Below are positions 50,641 to 64,000 of a stretch of DNA of 64,000 bases, in pieces. Where the stretch lies: positions 104,494,767 to 104,558,766 of the forward strand of contig NC_089496.1 of the NCBI RefSeq assembly GCF_036850765.1, in the 5' to 3' direction. The stretch's first letter is position 1; every line of letters begins with the position of its first letter. Position numbers and translations under genes: made by a program. The notes beneath the pieces are model-generated. The model searched no databases, was not told where the DNA came from, and saw only the letters and a list, made by a program, of their open reading frames with translations. The DNA is from Saccopteryx bilineata (taxonomy: Eukaryota; Chordata; Mammalia; Chiroptera; Emballonuridae).

Positions 50641-53284
50641 CAGAGAAACTCTCTTGGGGGCCATCGTGTCAGTGCTAGAGGAGGTACAGAGACCCATGAG
50701 GGGCCCACTGAGCGGTGCAGCGAGAGAGGGGAATCCTTGGAACCAGGCAGGGAGGTGGGGTGGAGAGGAGGGCCGGGTGGGAGAGGCACCAAGGCCGAGG
50801 TCGCCGTGTGTGCATGTCCCCGTCTGTGAGATGGGGACAAGCTGGTGTGAGTAGGGCCAGTGTGGCCAGCTATGTCCTTCCCCTGAAGCTGGCTCAGGAC
50901 AGCTGGTGGAGCCCATGCAGCGCGAAACCGCCACCCGGCTGAGGCCTGCCATGTAGCCCTTCGGGGGTTGATCTTGGCTCCACTTTGGGCCAGCTGTGTG
51001 ACTGTGAAGGGGTCCTGTCCCTTCTTGGTCTTTTCTGTCCATTACCCGTCTGTGCCCGGGTAGGTTGAACCAGCTGGGCCCTGAGGGGTCTCCCAGGACA
51101 GCCCTCTGCCATATCCTCCCACTGCTGCATCTGGGGTCCTGAGTCTGAACAAGCAGAGGATGTGTGTTTGTAGAACGGCTGAGGGTGACACCGGGCGCTG
51201 ACTTCAGGAGTATTGATAGCTACTGAGGAGTGGGGTGGTCCCGAAGAGCCATCACAGTGCCTCCAGCCCTGGGTGGCCCCAAGGACATCGGCCACATGCA
51301 CTCGATCCCACTGCCACGCTGACATCTTGAAACGAGACTTTAAGGCCAGGAGATCTTTGGGAACCAGGTCCTCAGACATGTGGGTTTTCTCACTGATGCA
51401 GGAGATGATGTCTCTTCCCCGTGCCAGTCATCACGGTGCAGAGGGGACAGCAGTGCCCACAGAGAGCAGGCGCAGTGCTGGGGCAGGTGTGGCAGGGCCC
51501 GCGAGAAGCCACCCTTGGGGCTGATGATTCAGCAGTCAGGGGAACCAGCGTCCCCAGAGACAGCAGCCTGTGCCAGCCAGTCCTCCTCTCTGAGCCGCAG
51601 CCCCCGCCGCTCCCTGCCCAGTCCGGTCCCCGGGCCTCAGTGGGCAGTCCCTTACCCTTGAGTACATCGGACCTCTCCCTCGTGGTCCTCTCTCGCCTTC
51701 CCTCTTCAGGGCCCCCTCCCAGCTGAGCTCTCATTTTTTCCCCTCCACTGCTTTTACAAAGACTGCGCTCCTCAGGTCTGAGATAAATCACTGGGTCATT
51801 ATTTCCCGTGTGCCACCTGGTCTCCGAGTCCTGAGGGCTGGTCTACCTGTGGGTGTCGTGCAGTGAAACACAGGGAGCAGGGGCTCAACAGCGCCACCTT
51901 GTGGAGCGATGACTCACTGGCCGAGGTTGGATGACCTGGCGGGTGTCGGCAGCCTCCAGCAGGGAAACCCTGTCCCCATCCTTCTTCCAGTTCAGAAGCC
52001 ACACCACCAAGACCTAATTCCACACACTTCAAAGGGGCCTGGGCGCCTAAGTTGACACTGTCCTATTAAAGCAAACCCTGCAGGCTGGAGCTGCTTGAGG
52101 AGACCATCTAGTGACCAAAGAAGTAAGTGTCACTTCAAAGCACTTCTGCCCTGAAGGGGCCCGGGACTCAGGCAGAATTTTATGAGAGACCTCACTGTCC
52201 ATGTCAAAGGGCCTTGAGGCCCTTTATGGTTGGCTAGACATCAGGGAGACCTCTTTGACATGGAGGAGGATGGCGCCCATCCATCCTGCCCACCCTGATG
52301 ATCAGCTCCACCTCGGTCCCGGCTTCTGGCACTGGCAGGTGGGAGGCGCTGGGGACACAGCCCACTGCGGACAGTCCCTGATAGAAGGAGCCACAGAGCT
52401 GCCCAGCCAGAGCTCTCCTGGAGGCGGAAGGGACTGGCTTGTGGGAAGGAGATCTGAAACTGCATAGAACTCTCACTCAGCCGCAGGGGGACTGCGGCTG
52501 CTGGGACCTCGGAGCCTTTTCTCCTGTGATGGGGCCACACACTGCAGCAGCCAGGGAGAGCCCCTAACAGCCTCCCTCTAAAACTCACTGCCCTGGCTGG
52601 GAGGGCAAGGACCAGATGCCCACTGCTTCCACTGGTGCCCGCTGAGCGGCTGCTCCGCTCACCGCCTGGGACGTCTGGCTCTCAGTGTGGACTTGAGCTG
52701 CCCAGCAGCTTCTTGTTCCCTTCTTACTAGCAAAGGTGTCGTTCCCTGGAGTCACTTGAAAGGGGGTTTAGCTGGAATCCCTTAATCTCTGTGTGTTGAG
52801 CCAATCACTGAGTTTAAACCTGTGGTTGTTAAACTAAACCCATTTCAACCTGCTCATTAGTTCCTGTCAGGGCTCAGACTGGTGGGCTGTGTCCCCAGTG
52901 CCTCCTGCCAGCCAGTGCCAGAAACCGGGACTGGTGTGGCTGACAAGGTGGCCCAGGGGGCTGTCCTTGCCTGCAGGCAGAGGGGGGCATGAGGGGTGGG
53001 AGGTCTGAGGCCAAATTCAGCTCTGCCTCTGACCTCGGCTTCCTTTCCCAGAGGACCCCACCCCGTCAATATCGCCTCGCATCTGAGCCCCCGGGCTCTT
53101 TACCCTGAGCCTTGTCATCTTCCAAGTGAGCTCTTCCTGCTTCTGCCCGAGGGCAAGGGCCTCAGGGTGTCCTGGTCACCCCGGGGCCAAGGCCACCCCT
53201 CAGAGGCCCCCTGGGAGGCGGGAGTGGGTGAGTGGAGCCCAGGTGACCCAGACACCCCATCACCTCCAACCAGACTTATTCTTG

Positions 53285-53505
53285 ACCCATTCAACATGGG
53301 TTCAAATTCCCTCTCTTCTACTTGGTGATTTTGGGCAAATGACTTCACCTTTCTGAACCTTGACCTCCTCGTCTGTGAGGTGATCATCATAGTGGTGTCC
53401 CCTTCCTAGAGCCACAGTGGCGATTAAGTGAAATCGTGCCCGTGAGGTGTTTCACGCAGTGCCTGTCCAGGGCTGGCCTCAGTGTAGGTAAGCCATTAGT
53501 GTCCA
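53285..53505 (+). mobile_element. MIR, nearly full length
   Basis: Forward MIR: catgggttcaaattccc, gattttgggcaaatgacttc, ctcctcgtctgtgaggtgat and ggcgattaagtgaaatcg. Confidence 0.65.
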
Positions 53506-53694
53506 TTATATTATTTCTTTTGGTTTTATTTCATTTTGGCAAGGAGAAAAGAAGCTTTGCTGCTAAAAAATAAAAAAGGGTTTGAGAGCCATGGAGTTCC
53601 AACCAGCCCATTCTATACCTCACCATATGTAGCCAAGAAAAGGGAAAGACTTTTCTGCTAGGACCTTACCTTATCTCATGCGTGTCTTACTGGA

Positions 53695-53785
53695 GAACAA
53701 GTGCTTTGAGGTCAAGGACCACGCTGGCTTCACCTTTGAACCACCCCCCGCCCCCTCCCACTGTGCCCAGCACCAGGCTGGGCTG
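53695..53785 (+). mobile_element. L2 3'-end relic
   Basis: Forward L2-like end: gctttgaggtcaaggaccac, then ctgtgcccagcaccaggc. Confidence 0.4.
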
Positions 53786-54959
53786 ACGGTGGGTAAGGGT
53801 GTGTCCTCCCTGGGTAAAGTCTGATGGCAAAGTAGTGCCACCCACCCAGCATCTCTGTCTGGTCTTGGCTCACTGCCCCCAGGTTCCAGGCATATCCTGG
53901 CACAGCACACGGTATCCTCTGTCTTATTAGCAAATACGCAGCAGGTGCCGATTCTGGGCCAGCCGCACGGCCCTCCTGCAAGCCAAGGTCCCCCGGGCAC
54001 ACAGCTCTCTTCCTGATGTGAATGTGCATGTGGCCTCGGGGTTTGTTCTGATATTCCATTGCTCTGGGGTAGCCTGGAGTCATTGATCCCCAATAGACTC
54101 AGCTGCCAGAATCCCCCCAAAAGTTCCCCAAGTCTTAGATGCAAAAAAACTCCCAACCAAACCATCAATTCCCAAGTTGCTATGGACCGCAGGGCATCTC
54201 TGGAGGAGCTCCTTCCTATTACTGGGGAGGAGATGGAAGCCCAAGATGGCCACGGGAGGAGGTCGGACCAGAGCTCGGGCTCCGGCAGCCAACCCTGCTG
54301 GTGGCTCTTCTGTGGTCTCATTACGTTGTTGGCGTGGGACGGAGGGGTGGTCCAGGGCCCAGTGGAGGGAAGGTGGGAGGGAGTCGCCACCACTCAAGAC
54401 TGGTGACAGCAGCCATCCAGGAGATGCTCTGAGATGCATGGTGTAACTTGTCTGCATTGGGCATATGGGCGGCAGTGACCATAGCAGCGGCTCCCCCCAC
54501 TCCAGCCCCAGGGGGCGGGGCTGGGAGAGGAAGAAGGAAGGGATGTGGGCATTCAGAACAGTGGGGAATACACAGTGAGCCTCTGGTTCCATTCACCAGG
54601 GTGCGTCAGGCTGCTCCACCGCTGCCCGACACCGCCCAATGGGCTTAGCCCAGCCCTCAGCCTCCTGGGCGCATTTCCATAGCTGGGAAGAGAAAGCTAG
54701 CCTTTCAGATTTCAGCATCTTTGCGAAAGATGTGCCCACGCCCTTCTTTCTGAGCCTGTTATTTATTAAAAAGCCACCTTGGGGCCCAGCAGGTGACTGA
54801 ACAGCTGGTGGAGCATGGCTGGTGGGGGGAGGGGACGGGTGTGGGCGGGGCTGCCTTCCCAGAGGTGGCGCTGCCCCTGGGCAGGACGAAGAAAATGGAG
54901 CTTTCAACTTGAAGTGTTCGGATCAGACAGCTCCACTGAGGAGGAGGGCGCAAGGACAG

Positions 54960-55145
54960 TGGTGACAATTATTGCACGCTTTCTACTACGTGCCAGGATC
55001 TGGGCCAAGGCATGCCCCAGAGGGTTCCTTGATTCCTTCTGGGAGAGGCTGTTAGTTCTGATCATCTTCCTGTAATGGCTGAGCAGTCAAGGCCAGGGTC
55101 CCGCAGTCACAAGTAGCAGGTGTGGGCTGCGGACCCTGGTTTGTC
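54960..55145 (-). mobile_element. MIR relic
   Basis: Inverted MIR: gctttctactacgtgccagg, then a decayed core with cccgcagtcacaagtagcag. Confidence 0.5.
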
Positions 55146-55537
55146 AATGCTGAAGCTGCAAATCCTAGAGCTGCTGAGCTCCCGTCCCGGCTGCTGTGTC
55201 GTCCTGTCTACAGGCCCTTTACAGCCCCCTCCCCACCATGTTGCACGTGGCTTTGAGGCTGAGCGGTGCGCACCTCGAGCCAGCCCTCTGAGGAGCCAGC
55301 CCGAGAGGCTGGGGATCGACAAGCTCGGGGGCCGGGGGGGGCGGCTCGCTGATGAGCTGGACTTCGTTGCACAGCTGCTCACACCTGAGCACTCACATGC
55401 TCATTCGGTTCTGGCCACAGGCCCAGGACACAAGGCATCATCATCGACATTCTGCCGATGAGGGTGGTGATGCTCAAAGGAGCCATGTGACCTTCATTGA
55501 GGTTACACCAGCTGAACGTGGCAGAGCAGAAAGCTGA

Positions 55538-57587
<2,050 letters not shown>

Positions 57588-58834
57588 TGAGTGCTCCTTT
57601 GGCACTCCGCACTCATGAGTGTGCCGGTGTGTGTACGGGGGGCGGGGGGTAGGTTTTCACCTGAGACGTCATAGGAAAATCAGCTACCTCCATGGGCTGA
57701 CGGTTCCTTCTCTTATGAATTAAGTTCCCGTGTGTTCTTCTAGACGAGCTCTGTGCTCATTAACGTGTGCTTACACCCACGCTCACCCACTCATGCACAC
57801 AGACTCACAGCATCTTGGCTTTTTCTTCTCCTTTTCTTTTTTCTTTTTTTGTCCTTGGGCATCCTTCCTCCACAGCAGATAGAGCTGTCCTTTTCTTGAA
57901 TGAGCTGCACATCCCTTACTTAACCTCACCTCTGTTGAGGGATGTGGGGCTTGCTCTCAGTTTTATGTGCAGCCTTCCCTAATTAATACAGCTTGGTACA
58001 TATATCTTTATGTACTTTTGCCAAGTACAGCCGTGGAAATTCCCAGCAGAGGGGTTTTAGGGGTCAAAAGCTCCCGTTTTAAACTGCGAGGGACAGAGCC
58101 AAGTTGCCCTCCCAAACAGCTGTCCCCAATTCCCAGCCTCGCCTGTCCCGGGGCCGGCTGCCCTCCGTGTTCCCGTCCAGCAGGGAGCTTCTCCCGGTTT
58201 CTCCTTCACCTGCAATGACGGATGAGACGGAGGGTATCATCATGGTGTATTTGCTGCCGTGTTCTCTGCAAAGTGCTCTCACACGTCGGTGACTCGGCCG
58301 GGCAGATGTGACTGATGAGGGAAGAGAGGGTAGAGGACAGCCAAGGGGGGCCCTGGCCCTGGACCCCTAGTTCATTGCTCCCCTAGCTCACAGTGTGTCG
58401 GGGTTTGCAGGGCAGGGTGATGCCTCTGTTAGATCCTCGCTGGGCTGAGCTGGTGGATGTGGGTGGGGCCGTCCCCTTCTGCAGCCCAGAGTTCGCCGGG
58501 GGCCTGGCGCTCATGGCCGTCTGGGCTCGCCGTGGTCACAGAGGCTGGGCACGTGCACAAACACCTTGCTGGCCGAGTCCCTCAGGAAACTACGGGACAG
58601 AACCCACCAGGAACTCCATTCATGGCCCTTCCCTGCGCACTTCCGGAAGCCCAGAGGAGAACACTGTGCTCATCAGCCATGGGGGGGGAATTCCTCTCCC
58701 CCCAACCAAGGGGGATGGCAGTGAGCAGTGGACCGCCTTCTGTTAGCCCAGGGAGGCCACCGTGCAGCTGCACGCCATGGCCGCAAGGAGGCACCGAGGA
58801 GTGAATGGCTGGGCTGATCTCCCGATGGACGTGG

Positions 58835-58985
58835 TTATGGAGCCCACAGCCTGCAGTTGAGCCCCAGCTCGACCTCCAGAGGGGCCTCGCCACACCTCGA
58901 TTTCCTCACCTTTAAGTGGAGACAATAACTCCCCTCCTCGGAGGCTTGGAGTGAAGATGAGGGGAGGCCGGCACAGCACATGCCC
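58835..58985 (+). mobile_element. MIR relic
   Basis: Forward diverged MIR: cctcgatttcctcaccttta, then agtggagacaataactcccc and gccggcacagcacatgccc. Confidence 0.5.
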
Positions 58986-59064
58986 AGGACAAGGCAAGAA
59001 CTCAGCAGAGGTCAGCCGCTGGGCCCCAGCTGGGGAGCCGCTGAATCCAGTCGTGGTCGTCCCG

Positions 59065-59590
59065 CCAGCGTCAGCGTGTCAGCGTCAGCGTGTCAGCGTC
59101 AGCGTGTCAGCGTCAGCGTGTCAGCGTCTCAGCGTCAGCGTGTCAGCGTCAGCGTGCCAGCGTCAGCGTCAGCGTCAGCATGTCAGCGTCAGCGTGTCAG
59201 CGTCAGCATGCCAGCGTCAGCGTGTCAGCGTCAGCGTGTCAGCGTGTCAGCGTCAGCGTGTCAGCGTGCCAGCGTCAGCGTGTCAGCGTCAGCGTGTCAG
59301 CGTCAGCGTGTCAGCGTCAGCGTGTCAGCGTGTCAGCGTCAGCGTGCCAGCGTCAGCGTGTCAGCGTGCCAGCGTCAGCGTGTCAGCGTCAGCGTGTCAG
59401 CGTGCCAGCGTCAGCGTGCCAGCGTCAGCGTGTCAGCGTGCCAGCGTCAGCGTGTCAGCGTCAGCGTGTCAGCGTGCCAGCGTCAGCGTGTCAGCGTCAG
59501 CGTGTCAGCGTGTCAGTGTCAGTGTCAGCGTGTCAGTGTCAGCGTCAGCGTGTCAGCGTGCCAGCGTCAGCGTGTCAGCGTCAGCATCGC
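59065..59590 (+). repeat. GTCAGC / GTGTCAGC minisatellite
   Basis: About 525 bp built from two interleaved words, a 6-mer gtcagc and an 8-mer gtgtcagc (or gtgccagc), mostly alternating as a 14-bp unit but with runs of 6-6 and 8-8. Because 6 and 8 mix, the frame shifts along the array and none of the three + frames meets a stop; the minus strand has TGA in all frames. Variants (gtcagcatg, gtcagtgtc) cluster toward the ends. The encoded Ser/Val/Ala/Cys/Gln/Arg-rich frames are not a protein. Confidence 0.96.
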
Positions 59591-59799
59591 CGTCATCCTT
59601 GTGCGCCTGGTGCTGGAAGGAGCAGCTAGCTGACCCCAGTGGAGGTCCAGTCCTGGTTCTGACGGTCATGGGGCAGTGGTGGGCTGTGTTCATCGAGCCC
59701 CACGCTGGGCCCTGCACTGTGGAACCCATGACCCCACTCCCCCGTGTTGCACTGTGGGGCCAGTGCACCGATCACGGGCTCACAGCAGGCGGCCCGGAC

Positions 59800-59935
59800 T
59801 CCACTTCCAACCCCGTCACTTGTCGGCCGTGACCTGGGACAACTCATTTCCCGTCTCAGAGCCTACGAGCCCTCACCTGCAGAGCAGTAGTCTCCCCTCA
59901 AGGCTGGTGTGAGGATTACACGCTACGTGGTGCGC
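59800..59935 (+). mobile_element. MIR relic
   Basis: Forward MIR: gccgtgacctgggacaactc, then atttcccgtctcagagcct and tggtgtgaggattacacgc. Confidence 0.55.
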
Positions 59936-60034
59936 CCCATTTCCACAGAGCCCGTCAGAGGGGCCTGTGTCCTTTGTTCCTAGGATTCCGGTAATGACAT
60001 CTGACACCCGGCAGCCTTCAGAAAGCCTTTGGAT

Positions 60035-60195
60035 GCAAACGCCGTTTCAGTATCTCCATTTTATTGAAGAGGCAAGGTTCAGAGAGGTTGATGGCTTGGC
60101 CCCAGGTCACACAGCAAGGGCCTGGCAAAACTGGACCCTGAACTCCAGGTCCCTCACTCCAGTCCTTCACCCTGAGTCTACCCAGCACTCCGTTC
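60035..60195 (-). mobile_element. MIR relic
   Basis: Inverted MIR: tatctccattttattgaaga, ggcaaggttcagagaggttg, ggtcacacagcaagggcc and tgaactccaggtccctcac. Confidence 0.6.
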
Positions 60196-61079
60196 CAACA
60201 GAACCTTTAGCTGCGACCACAAACCTTTCACTTGTCTGTACCAGGCTCCTGGAACAGAGAAACGGACTTTTTACATCTGAGAAGTTAAGGCCTTTTGCAT
60301 TCAAGTTGCTGAAGCCAGTAGGGCAGGGGCCTAGCCTAGAAATGTCCTAAATGAGTGACAACACTCTGCCTTCCCTCTCTCCTTTCACTTATTTTATTTA
60401 TCTTTGGTTCCTCTGCTACCAAGATCACAGCCCCTTAGTGCTATACTGTTGAAATGTTAAAGGGCTTTTTCCCCTCCCAAGGTTAACCAAGAAATTCCAC
60501 GGAAATTGTATTACACTCACTTCCCCTAGCAGAGGAGTTCTGCGGTAATGTCAACCGACTGTTTGTTCTCCACGTATCATAAACTGTTGGGCCCCGACGC
60601 CTTCATGTGGTTTCGAGGGCGGCTGTAGGAAACGCTCCCGGGCGTGTGGCGGACACAGGCACGTGGCCGGTGTCTCCAGGGCCCTGGCCGCCCGTGTGCG
60701 GAAGGAAGCTACTGGTTAGGAGAGCCCTGCGGAGGGGCAGCCCTGTGTGCCGAGGGCAGTGGGCCGGGGAGTGGGCAGGGGCCCTGGGGCTTCAGGGCCG
60801 CCCTGTGAGGACAGCCGTGGGGTTTCTGGTAAAACCCAATCCTCTTCAGGGCCTGGCGGCCAGGAGAGCCTCCACAGTCGAGTCATTCAGGAGCTGCTGG
60901 GGGACCGGAGGCTCACGTCTGTCCTGAGCGGACCGTGCTCTTCAGCCCAGTTCAGTCTCTCTCCAGCGTCCCCCGGGGGCGGACTCGGGTGGAGGGAGGG
61001 GGGATGGGCAGAAGTAGCCCTGCAGTTCCCAGAGCCAGTCTTAACGTTGTCCAGCTGACTGCGGAACATTCACGCCCCA

Positions 61080-61500
61080 GCAGACGGATATTTAGACCGT
61101 TTCCCTGTGTGGGCTATTGTGGATAATGCTGCAGTGAAGGCGGGGTCAAATATGGTGTGTGCACACATGCACACACACACAGTGGAATACTACTCGGCCT
61201 TTAAAAAAGGAAGAAAATCCTGCCATTTATGACAACGTGGATGCACTTGGAGGGCACGTGCTAAGTGAAATAAGCCAGACACGAGAGACAGATACCGCAT
61301 GGCCTCACTGATAGGTGGAACCTAAAATAGTCACACTCACAGAAGCAGAGAGTAGAATGCTGGCCCCCAGGAGTGGACAGTGGTGGGGGGGTGATGGTCA
61401 CGCCGATGGATGAGTTCTGGGGACCCTAATGCACATGGTGACCGTAGTTATCAAACATTGTATTATGTGCTTAAAATTTGCTAAGCAGATAAATGCTAAG
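61080..61500 (+). mobile_element. L1 3' end with inverted 5' segment
   Basis: 61146-61500 is sense L1 (gtggaatactactcggcc, aagtgaaataagccagacac, then 3' UTR). 61080-61140 is the opposite strand of the part of L1 that should lie just upstream (gggctattgtggataatgct is the reverse of the ORF2-end segment). This head-to-head layout is the product expected from twin priming during retrotransposition. Old and inactive. Confidence 0.75.
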
Positions 61501-61507
61501 TGTTCTC

Positions 61508-61592
61508 ACTAGAAAGGGAGAGAGAGGGGGAGAGAGGGAAGGCAGGCGGGAGGGAGGAAGGAAAAGAAAAGAAGGAGAGAAGAAGGGAGAGG
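61508..61592 (+). repeat. GA-rich low-complexity run
   Basis: Almost pure purine tract (gagagagggggagagaggg, then ggaaggaaaagaaaagaagg) directly after the L1 end. Confidence 0.85.
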
Positions 61593-62102
61593 TAACTGCG
61601 GTGGTAGAATGTTAGCTTGATTGTAGTGATCATTTCAGGGGGAAAAAAACAAGAACCCTGACTATTCATAGCCAAACAGGCCCTCAAAGGAAAAGACAAG
61701 CTGTCCACAGCACAGAGCCTTTGCGGCGACTAGAGGACCATCTGTGTCTTTACTCCGAGACGTCCCACCCTCGCCTCCTGGTCACAGGTTCTGTCTGGTT
61801 AGACAAGAGGCGTAGCTCTGGCTGATTAAAATGGGCCGTCGGGAGACACCGAGCGATATGACGTCATAAATCCCGCCTGGCAGACAGGACCTCCTGGTGT
61901 CGGAGCTCTGGGGAAACCCAGTGCAGGGGCCCTCGGGTGGGAAGGCGGGGGTGGCCGTCCTGCCGGCAAAGCTGAGCCCTGCAGGTGTGGGGAGGGCCGA
62001 GGTCTCCGCATGTCCTGTCTTCCCCGGGACACTGACCGCTGCAGCTGCAGCCCCTCCCACACCCTCCCCTTGCACAGGCTCACAGCTTCCTGCTGAGTTT
62101 AG

Positions 62103-64000
<1,898 letters not shown>

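Noticed and set aside
58951..59832. 293-, 217- and 179-codon open frames with Ser-Val-Ser-Ala-Cys-Gln-Arg repeats
   Set aside because: All three forward frames are open because neither repeat word contains a stop. No start context, domain or splice evidence.

Overview
This is vertebrate nuclear DNA from a placental mammal. Coding sequence is a handful of short exons with consensus splice sites, set in long introns full of interspersed repeats. The repeats point to a bat: tRNA-derived SINEs with chiropteran-type heads, two of them VES-like, and a young non-autonomous hAT element. The particular SINE mix looks to me like Rhinolophoidea (horseshoe and leaf-nosed bats), but that is recall without a database, and another bat family is possible.

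The only protein-coding gene I can support is GRK5 (G protein-coupled receptor kinase 5), on the + strand. Six consecutive internal exons are visible at 23042-23154, 34305-34382, 55724-55824, 57494-57586, 62411-62474 and 63398-63538. Spliced together they encode, without interruption, residues equivalent to about 50-246 of the human protein: most of the RH (RGS-homology) domain and the start of the AGC-type kinase domain, including the glycine-rich loop and the ATP-anchoring lysine (K215 by human numbering). Reading phase is kept across every junction. The promoter, exons 1-2 and the rest of the kinase domain lie outside the window.

Layout: 1-23041 is the 3' part of a large upstream intron. 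23155-34304 (11.2 kb) and 34383-55723 (21.3 kb) are long introns. 55825-57493, 57587-62410 and 62475-63397 are shorter ones. 63539-64000 starts the next intron. They carry eight minus-strand SINEs of two long families (three of type A, five of type B), two plus-strand VES-like SINEs, several L1 fragments (one with a 5' inversion, one split by a SINE), L2 and MIR relics, a hAT miniature element 47 bp past the exon 3 donor, a roughly 0.6 kb C-rich minisatellite with long poly-C tracts (47910-48501), and a roughly 0.53 kb GTCAGC-type minisatellite (59065-59590).

I see no operon, CRISPR array, phage or other unknown multi-gene system. The observations most worth checking are paired CTCF-like motifs inside the type A SINEs, the hAT insertion beside a coding exon, and the two minisatellites. 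Long open frames elsewhere are best explained by GC-rich or repetitive DNA.
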